Of a stretch of 12,807 nucleotides of DNA, positions 1-7,978 are shown in pieces. Positions within the stretch are counted from its first letter, which is position 1. Each line of letters opens with the position of its first letter. The notes beneath the pieces are model-generated. The model made no database searches. It was not told where the DNA came from and saw only the letters and a program-made list of their open reading frames with translations. The translations under genes were made by a program, and so were the position numbers. The DNA comes from Flavobacteriaceae bacterium (GTDB lineage Bacteria > Bacteroidota > Bacteroidia > Flavobacteriales > Flavobacteriaceae), in contig JAUXCI010000042.1 of assembly GCA_030618945.1 (NCBI GenBank), positions 1 to 12,807 of the forward strand, in the 5' to 3' direction.

Positions 1-327
1 CCAGAGTGTTTTATTTTTGGAGTAGGTAGAAAAGACTATGACATTGAATATGATCTAGAGGATGAAGAAGATAATATTCGAATTGAGGTTAAGGCGACAG
101 GAACAAATACTTTTCAACGTTTTAGAAAGCATGCACTTCAATCTGATTATACAATTTGGATTGATTTTTATGGGCTACGAAATGAGGAGGAAATAAATAC
201 TAATTATTCAGTTTATTTTTTTCGAACAATTGATGTATTCAGAGAATTTATGAATAGAGATGAAAAAGAAATGTCCATTGAAAAGATCACTGATTTATAC
301 CATATAGTTCCTTTAAATATTGATTAA
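1..327 (+). CDS. C-terminal part of an unidentified protein with a possible PD-(D/E)xK nuclease core (5' end outside window)
   Basis: Frame 1 is open from the first base to a TAA at 325-327, leaving 108 residues of a gene whose start lies outside the window. The visible part begins PECFIFGVGRKDYDIEYD, then an acidic loop, then RIEVKATGTNTFQRF. A D or E about 10 to 20 residues before a beta strand ending E-V-K is the layout of the PD-(D/E)xK nuclease fold (here D13 or D15, then E-V-K). The tail is charged and has no membrane segment. The gene ends 65 bases before hsdM on the same strand, so it may be another defence gene or the end of a separate unit. Being an open frame with ordinary codon use supports a real gene. 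The nuclease assignment rests on one short motif and is only a suggestion. Confidence 0.6.
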   Translation, partial: PECFIFGVGRKDYDIEYDLEDEEDNIRIEVKATGTNTFQRFRKHALQSDYTIWIDFYGLRNEEEINTNYSVYFFRTIDVFREFMNRDEKEMSIEKITDLYHIVPLNID

Positions 328-392
328 GTAAATCCAATTTAAATATCACCTATTTTCAACCTGAATCTATTAATCGAATCTAATAACAACTC

Positions 393-2201
393 ATGAACCT
401 CAACACCCAAAGCCTTCAACCCATCATCAACTTCATCTGGACGGTGGCTGATGATGTGCTCATCAATAAATACCTCGAAAACCAATACCAGGATGTGATC
501 TTACCTATGACAATTTTAAGACGTCTCGATCTTGCATTGGAACCTACAAAAGACAAAGTCCAGAAGACATACAATGAGTTTAAGGACAAAATAGATAACC
601 TTACCGGTTTGCTGACAAGCAAGGAACATGGATCTGGACTGGCATTCTACAACACTTCACCCTACACCATGAAAATGTTGCTGGCCGATCCGAAAAACAT
701 CGACACCAACTTACTCGATTATATCAATGGTTTTTCTGAAAATGTACAAGACATCATCAGCAAATTCAAATTCCGAAACCAGCTTGAAACATTTGAAAAT
801 ACCGGCATCACTTTTTCGCTGATTGAAAAGTTTTGCAGCCCGAAGGTAGAATTGAGTCCCGACAAGATCTCCCCTATGGCGATGGGTTATATGTTTGAAG
901 ACCTTATTCGAAGGTTTAACGAAAAAACCAATGCTGCTGCAGGCCGGCACTTTACACCACGCGAAATCATTGAGCTGATGACCCATTTGGTTTATCTGCC
1001 AGTGAAAGTCAAAATACAACAGGGTACTTACCTGGTGTACGACCCCTGCGCTGGATCTGGCGCCATGCTTACCCAATCCAAACTGTTTGCCTCTGACTCT
1101 GATGGAGAAATCAAATCCAATGGCACTTTCCACTTGTACGGACAGGAAAATACCGGCGAGATGTATGCCATCTGCAAATCGGATATGTTGCTGAAAGGCG
1201 AAGACCCCGACAAGATCAAGTTTGGTTCCACGCTGAGCGAATATGGTTTTGATCCGAATTTACGGTTCAACTTTATGTTGACCAATCCTCCTTATGGTAC
1301 AAGCTGGAAAGAGGATATTAAAGTTTTAAATGTTGGTTCTGGGAAAAAGGTATCTATTGTTGACAAACGGTTTAATCTTCCCGTAAAAAACTTCAAAGGT
1401 GAGTTAGAGGAAACCTGTCTGACTTCCCGGAGCAACGATGGACAATTGATGTTTATGCTCCATATGCTTTCTAAAATGAAAGACCCTAAAGATGGAGGCA
1501 GCCGAATCGCCACTGTGCAAAATGGTTCTGCCCTGTTTACAGGAGATGCAGGAAGTGGTGAAAGTGGCATCCGACAATACATTTTGGAAAATGACTTACT
1601 GGAATGTATCATTCAATTGCCAAATGATATGTTCTACAATACCGGTATCTCAACTTACATTTGGATAATTAGTAATGTCAAGGAGGAAAAACGAAAAGGG
1701 AAAGTTCAACTGATTAATGCTTCATCTTTAGATTTCTATAAAAGTATGAGAAAACCTCTTGGCGATAAGAGAGTGGAATTATCTGGTGAACATATTATTA
1801 AAATTCAGGAACTCTACTTTGAATTCAAAGAAAGTGAATACAGTCTGATTTTTGACAATGAGGATTTTGGCTCATACCAGGTAATTGTTCATCAACCAGA
1901 AAAAGATGAAAGTGGCAATATAATTACTGATGCTAAGAGAAAACCAAAGTCAGACAAGAATTTGAAAGATTCGGAAAGTGTACCCATGAAGGAAAACATT
2001 GATGAATATTTTGAACGTGAAGTTTTACCTTTTGCCCCTAATGCCTGGTACGATAAAACAAAAATGAAAGTGGGATATGAAATTTCGTTCACCAAATATT
2101 TCTACAAACACGAACCGCTGAGAAGCCTGTCTGATATCGAGTTTGATATTATGCAACTCGAAAAAGAGACAGATGGTTTATTAAAAGAGATTGTAGACTA
2201 A
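393..2201 (+). CDS. hsdM: Type I restriction-modification system methyltransferase subunit HsdM
   Basis: HsdM transfers a methyl group from S-adenosylmethionine to N6 of adenine in the site chosen by HsdS, normally as M2S1, and also forms part of the R2M2S1 restriction complex. The 602-residue protein opens with the helical HsdM N-terminal domain (about 7-150, with INFIWTVADDVL and ILRRLDLALEPTK). It continues with FTPRE (187-191), the SAM-binding motif I DPCAGSGAML (217-226) and catalytic motif IV NPPY (298-301) within FMLTNPPYGTSW. All core motifs are intact and the length is slightly above typical. The ATG at 393 places the N-terminal domain at the usual distance, and the leader lacks a Shine-Dalgarno sequence. 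Its TAA overlaps the hsdS ATG by one base, indicating translational coupling. GC is higher than in the accessory genes: 35 of 60 bases at 1021-1080. Confidence 0.97.
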   Translation: MNLNTQSLQPIINFIWTVADDVLINKYLENQYQDVILPMTILRRLDLALEPTKDKVQKTYNEFKDKIDNLTGLLTSKEHGSGLAFYNTSPYTMKMLLADPKNIDTNLLDYINGFSENVQDIISKFKFRNQLETFENTGITFSLIEKFCSPKVELSPDKISPMAMGYMFEDLIRRFNEKTNAAAGRHFTPREIIELMTHLVYLPVKVKIQQGTYLVYDPCAGSGAMLTQSKLFASDSDGEIKSNGTFHLYGQENTGEMYAICKSDMLLKGEDPDKIKFGSTLSEYGFDPNLRFNFMLTNPPYGTSWKEDIKVLNVGSGKKVSIVDKRFNLPVKNFKGELEETCLTSRSNDGQLMFMLHMLSKMKDPKDGGSRIATVQNGSALFTGDAGSGESGIRQYILENDLLECIIQLPNDMFYNTGISTYIWIISNVKEEKRKGKVQLINASSLDFYKSMRKPLGDKRVELSGEHIIKIQELYFEFKESEYSLIFDNEDFGSYQVIVHQPEKDESGNIITDAKRKPKSDKNLKDSESVPMKENIDEYFEREVLPFAPNAWYDKTKMKVGYEISFTKYFYKHEPLRSLSDIEFDIMQLEKETDGLLKEIVD

Positions 2202-3595
2202 TGGCAAAGAAGAAATACATAAACTACAAACCATCAAAAACTTTATGGCAAGATGAAATACCGAGCCATTGGCAGGAAACAGACTTGAGAATGGTCTTCA
2301 CTGAAAATAAAGTAAAGAATACGGATTTGATTGAGAGAAATCTTCTTTCTTTAAGTTATGGTAAGCTGAAACGTAAAGACATTGATAATGCGACAGGTTT
2401 AGTACCTGCTTCCTTTGAAGGCTATCAAATCATTGAAGACGGATTTATTGTTTTGCGATTTACTGACTTACAAAATGACAAAAAAAGTCTTAGGGTTGGC
2501 TATTGTCCAGAAAGAGGAATTATTACAAACGCATATGTAGCTATTGCTCCGAAAGAAAATACAATTTCAAAATTTTATTATTATCAGTTACATTTTTTAG
2601 ACACAATCAAGTACTTCTATAATCTTGGCGGAGGTGTGAGACAATCTCTAAGTTATAAAGAGTTTGGTAGAGAAACTGTTATTGTGCCTGAACCCGAAGA
2701 ACAAACCAAAATCGCCGCCTTCCTCGATTACAAACTAGCCAAAGTCGACCGCTTTATCCACAAGAAAAAGCAATTAATAAAACTACTCAACGAGCAAAAA
2801 GCAGCCATTATCAACCAGGCAGTGACCAAAGGTTTAAACTCCAATGCTAAAATGAAACCTTCGGGTATTGAATGGTTGGGTGATATTCCTGAGCATTGGT
2901 CTTTTTCAAAATTAGGAGTAGTTGCAAAAGTGATAGATCCCCAACCAGACCATAGAGCTCCAAAAGAAGACCCTGACGGATTACCATACATTGGCATTAG
3001 AGACATTGATTTACATGGCAAAGTTACCATTTCAACAGCTCGTCTAGTAGTTGAAGAAGCAATAACAAAGCAAGAGCAAAGCTATGAAATAGAAAATGAT
3101 GATATTGTATTCTGCAAAGTTGGAACATTGGGTCTACCTAGGTTTTTTAAAAAGCCTAAATCAAGATTTGGTTTATCAGCAACAATGGTTGTAATTAAGA
3201 TACCAGAGAAAAAAATAAAAGTATTCACAAAATATTTTCTGGAAAGTAATTATGTACTACACCAAATAAATTCAATAGTTACAGGATCAACAAGACCAGC
3301 ACTTGGCATTAAGCAAATTAGAAAGATAAAAATCTTGATTCCACCATTATATGAATTAGATTCCATTAATCCTTATATATCAAAAATTGAATCTGATATC
3401 TTTAAGACAATATCTAAAGTAGAAAAAGAGATAGCTTTAATACAAGAATACAAAACAGCATTGATAGCGGAGGCGGTAACAGGGAAAATTGATGTGAGAG
3501 ATTATGAAATTCCAGAAATAGTGGATGAAGAAAGTAATGAAGAGCAGGAAGAGGAATTGAGTTTGGGGGATGAATCCAAAGAAATAGAAAACTAA
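2201..3595 (+). CDS. hsdS: Type I restriction-modification system specificity subunit HsdS
   Basis: HsdS reads the bipartite DNA target and scaffolds HsdM and HsdR. The 464-residue protein shows the classic two-fold layout. The half-repeat openings match: KPSKTLWQDEIPSHW near 10-24 and KPSGIEWLGDIPEHW near 219-233. Target recognition domain 1 spans about 25-165. A central conserved coiled coil covers about 165-215 (EQTKIAAFLDYKLAKVD, NEQKAAIINQAVTKG). Domain 2 spans about 235-385. A distal coiled coil follows at about 390-430 (EYKTALIAEAVTGKID), then a very acidic tail (about 437-464). The protein looks complete. The ATG overlaps the hsdM stop (TAATG). The central region is GC-richer than the recognition domains, as expected if the latter are exchanged between loci. 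The DNA target cannot be predicted by eye. Confidence 0.95.
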   Translation: MAKKKYINYKPSKTLWQDEIPSHWQETDLRMVFTENKVKNTDLIERNLLSLSYGKLKRKDIDNATGLVPASFEGYQIIEDGFIVLRFTDLQNDKKSLRVGYCPERGIITNAYVAIAPKENTISKFYYYQLHFLDTIKYFYNLGGGVRQSLSYKEFGRETVIVPEPEEQTKIAAFLDYKLAKVDRFIHKKKQLIKLLNEQKAAIINQAVTKGLNSNAKMKPSGIEWLGDIPEHWSFSKLGVVAKVIDPQPDHRAPKEDPDGLPYIGIRDIDLHGKVTISTARLVVEEAITKQEQSYEIENDDIVFCKVGTLGLPRFFKKPKSRFGLSATMVVIKIPEKKIKVFTKYFLESNYVLHQINSIVTGSTRPALGIKQIRKIKILIPPLYELDSINPYISKIESDIFKTISKVEKEIALIQEYKTALIAEAVTGKIDVRDYEIPEIVDEESNEEQEEELSLGDESKEIEN

Positions 3596-3605
3596 AAGAA
3601 TAAAA

Positions 3606-4532
3606 ATGAAATCAATAAAAAAAAGAGCACATACAGATGATGAACTCATCACGCTTTATAAATATGAGAACTTTAAAATGGAATTATTCCCTGCCTTTCA
3701 GGACTACTACAAAAATGCCTATGAGGAACTTTACCAAGATCATAAAGACTGTGATGATGAAGAATTTGAGGACGATTCCATTCAAGGAATGACTTTTGGA
3801 AATACACTTAGGTATTTCAAAAAGTATGTTCAACTTATTGAAAATGGACATAGAAAAGAGTGGGCTCATTTAATTGCTGATAGTGATGAAGACATGGGAA
3901 GAGCATTCTACGATGCTTATGTTAAAATAAAAAGTAAGAGTGCTCAGCAAGCAAAACAAGAACTCCTTACTTATTGTAAGTCAATAAACGCTGATGAATA
4001 TTATATTGAGAATTTCCTCTATAATTTTGAAGAAGGCGATGGTATTTATAATCTAGAAAAAAAGACATCTGATTATCTAAAATATTACCAGAAGCAATTA
4101 GATTTAGGTAAATCTAAAGTCTACGCTCATAAATTTGCATGGTTACTGGCAAGTGCAGAGTTCAACGAAATTTATTGTGAAGAATATGCTTATGCATATG
4201 AGAAAGCTATTGGTGAAGGAAAAAGCATTGAATATGCAGAGGAATATGCAGAAAGATATGGTACGGCAATAACAGACATCAAAAGAAGATATGGAATGAC
4301 GGATGATGATGATATGCTGGAATTTAGTGAGGAAAGAGTAACTGGGAATATGAAAGCCTGGGAATACGCTAACGAGAATAGATTATCAAATATTGATCGC
4401 TTTATTAAAATTCATGAAAGTATTTATTTAAACAGCTATTTTCCAGATGAACCGAAGCCAGATTTGAGTATTGAGGATTTTGATAAAATGATAATTGAAA
4501 AAGCATTAGAAGAATTTGACAGAAAGGGTTGA
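3606..4532 (+). CDS. Acidic alpha-helical repeat protein of unknown function within the hsd operon
   Basis: This 308-residue protein is not one I recognise. It is rich in Asp, Glu, Tyr and Lys, has no signal peptide or membrane segment, and should be soluble and mostly helical. Three related segments recur at about 98-123, 157-185 and 187-219. The clearest two share a pattern of spaced tyrosines, then G-K-S, then Y-A-x-x-(F/Y)-A, with GKS at 168-170 and 205-207. This G-K-S is not a P-loop because the flanking glycines are missing. Acidic clusters occur at 50-57 (CDDEEFED, approximately) and at 233-236 (DDDD). It starts 10 bases after the hsdS stop, behind an A-rich leader, and ends 54 bases before the first DUF262 gene. 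The operon position suggests a partner or regulator of the restriction complex or the DUF262 proteins; a DNA-mimicking inhibitor is conceivable but unsupported. The gene itself is convincing; the role is unknown. Confidence 0.85.
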   Translation: MKSIKKRAHTDDELITLYKYENFKMELFPAFQDYYKNAYEELYQDHKDCDDEEFEDDSIQGMTFGNTLRYFKKYVQLIENGHRKEWAHLIADSDEDMGRAFYDAYVKIKSKSAQQAKQELLTYCKSINADEYYIENFLYNFEEGDGIYNLEKKTSDYLKYYQKQLDLGKSKVYAHKFAWLLASAEFNEIYCEEYAYAYEKAIGEGKSIEYAEEYAERYGTAITDIKRRYGMTDDDDMLEFSEERVTGNMKAWEYANENRLSNIDRFIKIHESIYLNSYFPDEPKPDLSIEDFDKMIIEKALEEFDRKG

Positions 4533-4559
4533 TACTTTTATACAGCCATAGGAACTAAG

Positions 4560-4575
4560 AATTTAATATTAAATT
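4560..4575. promoter_or_regulatory. Perfect 16-base AT palindrome before the first DUF262 gene
   Basis: AATTTAATATTAAATT is a perfect inverted repeat with no spacer, ending 11 bases before the ATG at 4587. It lies in the only sizeable gap (54 bases) within an otherwise tightly packed operon. Such a site could be an operator or part of an internal promoter for the DUF262 genes. It consists only of A and T in AT-rich DNA, so chance is a real alternative, and I see no convincing Bacteroidota promoter motif beside it. Confidence 0.25.
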
Positions 4576-4586
4576 GAAATTAATAT

Positions 4587-6005
4587 ATGGTAAAAGTTAG
4601 CACTTGCGCATATGATAAACTTTTTAAAAGGTATACAAACATCGTTGTACCTGAATACCAGCGTCCTTTTCGATGGGATGATGAAAAAGTAGAGGAACTC
4701 CTCACTGATTTCGAAGAGTTTTTCATTAAAGACCCAAAACTTGGATTAGAATATTATATGGGAAGTATTCTTTTCTATGACAACAAAAAAAAGAAAACCC
4801 TTGAAATTATTGATGGGCAACAACGGCTAACTACACTATTACTTATTCAATACTGTTTAAACGGTGAGCTTACCGATGGTCAGAATCTAACCTATAATAG
4901 CCATATATCATTTTATAATATTCAAAAAGTAAAACAATTTCTTGAGGCAAAAATGTCTTTACTGGACGATCTGAATGATCTAAAATTTCTGAAGAACATT
5001 AGGTTAACAGTTATAATTAGTAAGAATGAAGACAATGCTTTTGCATTTTTCGACTCTCAGAATAACAGGGGAGTTTCATTAGGTGCCGACGATTATCTAA
5101 AAGCATATCATCTTCGATCTGTAAAATCTGAAAATCTGCAGGCTACCTTAGCTCAAGAATGGGAACAGGTTACATTCGACTCGCAAAAAGAGAAAAATAC
5201 CGAAGCGGGCTTACTGCATTTATTCTACAAAATTCTATACAGGTCAAGACAATGGAGAGGGCAGTCAGAGCTAATACCGGAGCAAAAAGAACAAATATTA
5301 AAAGCATTCCAAAAACAAACCTATAAACCTAGGGGCGATACTTATTACGATCTATTTTCGGGCAGAAACAACCAAAAATATGATGGAGTTATATTAAATG
5401 GACAAGATAAAATAGAGTATCAACCTACAACAAACGTGTCACAGGAAAATACCAAGCTACCCTTTACGATCAGACAACCACTTTACAAGGGGCTTAACTT
5501 TTTTCAGTTTACTCAAAAGTACCATTCAATACATCAACATATTTTTTCTTACAATGGAAATGTAACTGACTCAATAGTTGCAGTTAGAAAGTACTACAAT
5601 TCCATTTATCCAATTAATATGTCAATTTTCCTGAGGCATTATATGCAATTGTGTTTGGTTATGTTTTATGATGTTTTTGGGGAGAATGAAATTGACATTG
5701 CCATTAAATATTTCGATTATTTTATTGGAAGCATAAGAATTGAAAAATACTATGTTAGAAGGCAAGCTGTAAGGAACAGTTTAAAAAAAGAGTACTCAAA
5801 CAATTTATTGGATGTAATTGCCCATGCTTATTTACCCGAGGAAATCTTTAATTTTATCTCAGATCAACCGAAAGTAAAATCCATTTACGAAAATGAAAAA
5901 CTCGACAATGATGGAGGCGTGCGTAGTAATTATAAAAACAGGGTTTTGGCTTTTTTTAATAAAGATGATGTAACATTAAGAAATAGACTACTATGGATAA
6001 AGTAG
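4587..6005 (+). CDS. DUF262 domain protein without HNH domain (GmrS-like)
   Basis: This 472-residue protein has the DUF262 fold, a ParB/sulfiredoxin-like nucleotide-binding module found in GmrS, the nucleotide-hydrolysing half of the type IV enzyme GmrSD that cuts modified phage DNA. Visible motifs are VPEYQRPFRW (21-30), the hallmark DGQQR (76-80, in IIDGQQRLTTLLL) and the conserved helix entry NNRGVSLGADDYLKA (159-173). The C-terminal half is helical and has no H-I-x-P-Q motif, so the DUF1524 nuclease of fused homologues is missing. The gene overlaps the next by 13 bases, in a different frame. This suggests a coupled pair in which this protein may act as regulatory or sensing partner to the neighbour that carries the nuclease. 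It could instead be a diverged paralogue that lost its nuclease domain. DUF262 genes are known companions of type I loci; the exact role here is inferred. Confidence 0.9.
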   Translation: MVKVSTCAYDKLFKRYTNIVVPEYQRPFRWDDEKVEELLTDFEEFFIKDPKLGLEYYMGSILFYDNKKKKTLEIIDGQQRLTTLLLIQYCLNGELTDGQNLTYNSHISFYNIQKVKQFLEAKMSLLDDLNDLKFLKNIRLTVIISKNEDNAFAFFDSQNNRGVSLGADDYLKAYHLRSVKSENLQATLAQEWEQVTFDSQKEKNTEAGLLHLFYKILYRSRQWRGQSELIPEQKEQILKAFQKQTYKPRGDTYYDLFSGRNNQKYDGVILNGQDKIEYQPTTNVSQENTKLPFTIRQPLYKGLNFFQFTQKYHSIHQHIFSYNGNVTDSIVAVRKYYNSIYPINMSIFLRHYMQLCLVMFYDVFGENEIDIAIKYFDYFIGSIRIEKYYVRRQAVRNSLKKEYSNNLLDVIAHAYLPEEIFNFISDQPKVKSIYENEKLDNDGGVRSNYKNRVLAFFNKDDVTLRNRLLWIK

Positions 6006-7978
6006 AATCTAAATTATGCACTCTGAAGTCGATTATCGATAATGATAAAAGGTTCAACATTCCTCGATATCAGCGTTTATTTGTTTGGGAAGATGAACAA
6101 GTAAAGACGTTGTTTAATGATATCTTAACGGCAACCCGATCAAAAAAAGAGCTCTACTACATTGGTGGCATAATTACCGTGGAATATCCCAAAATTGATA
6201 ACTGTTATGATTTGGTTGATGGCCAGCAGCGATTTACGACGCTTTGGTTATTGGCTAATGAATTAGGAGCAGAACTCGAAAGCTTCACAAGAGTAAATGG
6301 CGATTTAAGGTTGAATTTTTCAATACGTAAAAATGTCGAAGACTATTTGAACCACTTATTGGTTGAAACGACTTCAGAAGAAGGAAGCAAGGAATTTGAC
6401 GATTTAGTCAGAATTAGTAAGGCTCGGAATACATTACGATCACTAATCACTGAAAACCTTAGAAATCCTGATGATAAAAAATCATTCATTGAATTTGTAT
6501 TGAACAAATTACAAATGGTTATTACTCAGGTGCCTCCATCCTCCGACTTAAATAAATTATTTGAAACATTAAACAATCGAGGTGTTCAACTTTCTCAACA
6601 CGAAATATTAAAAGCGCGGTTGCTGTCAAAAATTGATAATAAAAATCAGCGCTATCGCTACAGTTTGATATGGAATGCCTGTAGTGATATGGACAATTAC
6701 CTAGAACGTAGTATATCATATGAAGTGGGTAGTGCAAAGGAGGTTGCAAATAGTTATGATTATTGGACTACTCAAAAGCATAATTGGCAAAAGGTAACAG
6801 ACTTATTAAAAGGTAAAAAGACAAAGAAGAACAAACTTTTAAGTTTGCAAGATATTTTAAATAAGAGAGGTTCATTTATTGAAGAAGGGGTAAACGGAAC
6901 AAATGATGAGTTTTTTCATCCAAATGCTTCTGATGATGAATTTGAAAAAGTAAGAAGCATTCTTACATTCCCACAATTATTATTACATACATTGAGGATT
7001 TATCTTTTCCAGAACGATAAAAAAGATATACAACGAATCAATGGAAAAGAACTTCTTTCAATATTTTCAAATCATATATTTTGTGAAAAATACACAAATG
7101 AGGATAAAAAAGTAAAAATGCAAAGGAAAGAAAGTATTGCATTTATTGAGTTGTTACTAAGAGTAAGAGAAGTTTTCGACAAATACGTGATAAAATGGGT
7201 AGAGGAAAACGAGAATAATGAAACTCATTTAATAAAAAAAGTTTATAAACATAACCAAAAGAAAGGTGGCAGGAGTTGGTATTTAAGAAGGCAAAAAATA
7301 AAAGAGTTTGATGGATTAGCATTGCTTCAAAGTGTCCTTTATCATTCTCAACAAAATACAACCCAATATTGGCTTACCCCATTCCTGTATTATTTACTAG
7401 ATCATCCAAGTTTTAAAGATGCTTATATTGATCTTAAAAAAACTGACAATATATTATTTTCGAGCAACCAAGAGCATAGGGGGCTTCCTAAAAGGACCAT
7501 GGAATGCATGGACGATTATCCAGCTATTAAACCAACAACTGAAATTCTAAATGAAAGCTTTGGAACAAATTTTCCTCATTATTGGTTTTACAAAATGGAG
7601 TTTGTTTTATGGCATGAAAGAGATAAGTTAGATAAAGCTGAAGAATGGGGAGATTATAAAATGACTGCCCGCAATTCGGTTGAGCATATTTCACCACAGA
7701 ATCCAAGAGACCCAAAAGATAAGTTGTGTATTACAGAATTAGACAATTTTGGCAACCTGGTTCTGGTTACAAGAAGTATTAACTCAGAATATAGTGACCT
7801 AGCATATATTGAGAAAAGGGCAAAGTTTGAGAATAAAAAAAGTAGTGGCAGATTAGATTCACTTAAGTCTGATCTTATTTATGGGCATAGAGGTTGGAAT
7901 GATAATATTTCGAAAAAGCATCAGGGGAATATGATTACCTTAATGGAGAGTTATTTTAACATAGTTAACAATGAATAA
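5993..7978 (+). CDS. DUF262 and DUF1524 (HNH) fusion protein, GmrSD-like putative modification-dependent nuclease
   Basis: The 661-residue protein combines both halves of a GmrSD-type enzyme. At the N-terminus are IPRYQRLFVW (23-32), DGQQR (76-80, in LVDGQQRFTTLWLL) and NNRGVQLSQHEILKARL (194-210), all DUF262 hallmarks. A long helical middle region follows. Near the C-terminus is the DUF1524 His-Me finger signature: EHISPQ (564-569), then FGNLVLVTRSIN ending near 597 and YIEKRAKF. The presumed catalytic His of the EHI segment and the downstream Asn are present, so the nuclease looks intact. In the family, DUF262 binds and hydrolyses nucleotides and governs DNA cleavage by the HNH part, often on DNA with modified cytosines; the substrate here is unknown. 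It overlaps the preceding DUF262 gene by 13 bases and hsdR by 8 bases (ATGAATAA). Codon and base use is AT-rich: 17 G or C in 60 bases at 7081-7140. Confidence 0.92.
   Translation: MDKVESKLCTLKSIIDNDKRFNIPRYQRLFVWEDEQVKTLFNDILTATRSKKELYYIGGIITVEYPKIDNCYDLVDGQQRFTTLWLLANELGAELESFTRVNGDLRLNFSIRKNVEDYLNHLLVETTSEEGSKEFDDLVRISKARNTLRSLITENLRNPDDKKSFIEFVLNKLQMVITQVPPSSDLNKLFETLNNRGVQLSQHEILKARLLSKIDNKNQRYRYSLIWNACSDMDNYLERSISYEVGSAKEVANSYDYWTTQKHNWQKVTDLLKGKKTKKNKLLSLQDILNKRGSFIEEGVNGTNDEFFHPNASDDEFEKVRSILTFPQLLLHTLRIYLFQNDKKDIQRINGKELLSIFSNHIFCEKYTNEDKKVKMQRKESIAFIELLLRVREVFDKYVIKWVEENENNETHLIKKVYKHNQKKGGRSWYLRRQKIKEFDGLALLQSVLYHSQQNTTQYWLTPFLYYLLDHPSFKDAYIDLKKTDNILFSSNQEHRGLPKRTMECMDDYPAIKPTTEILNESFGTNFPHYWFYKMEFVLWHERDKLDKAEEWGDYKMTARNSVEHISPQNPRDPKDKLCITELDNFGNLVLVTRSINSEYSDLAYIEKRAKFENKKSSGRLDSLKSDLIYGHRGWNDNISKKHQGNMITLMESYFNIVNNE

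Noticed and set aside
711..1133. A 140-residue open frame on the minus strand within hsdM
   Set aside because: It lies wholly opposite motif-bearing hsdM codons and has no recognisable domain.
3774..4232. G-K-S in the 308-residue protein as a nucleotide-binding P-loop
   Set aside because: The upstream glycines and the hydrophobic strand of a Walker A motif are missing, and the G-K-S belongs to a repeated helical pattern.
5952..5957. A T run near the 3' end of the first DUF262 gene as a phase-variation tract
   Set aside because: It is only about seven bases, typical of AT-rich coding DNA, and slippage would change only the last few residues.
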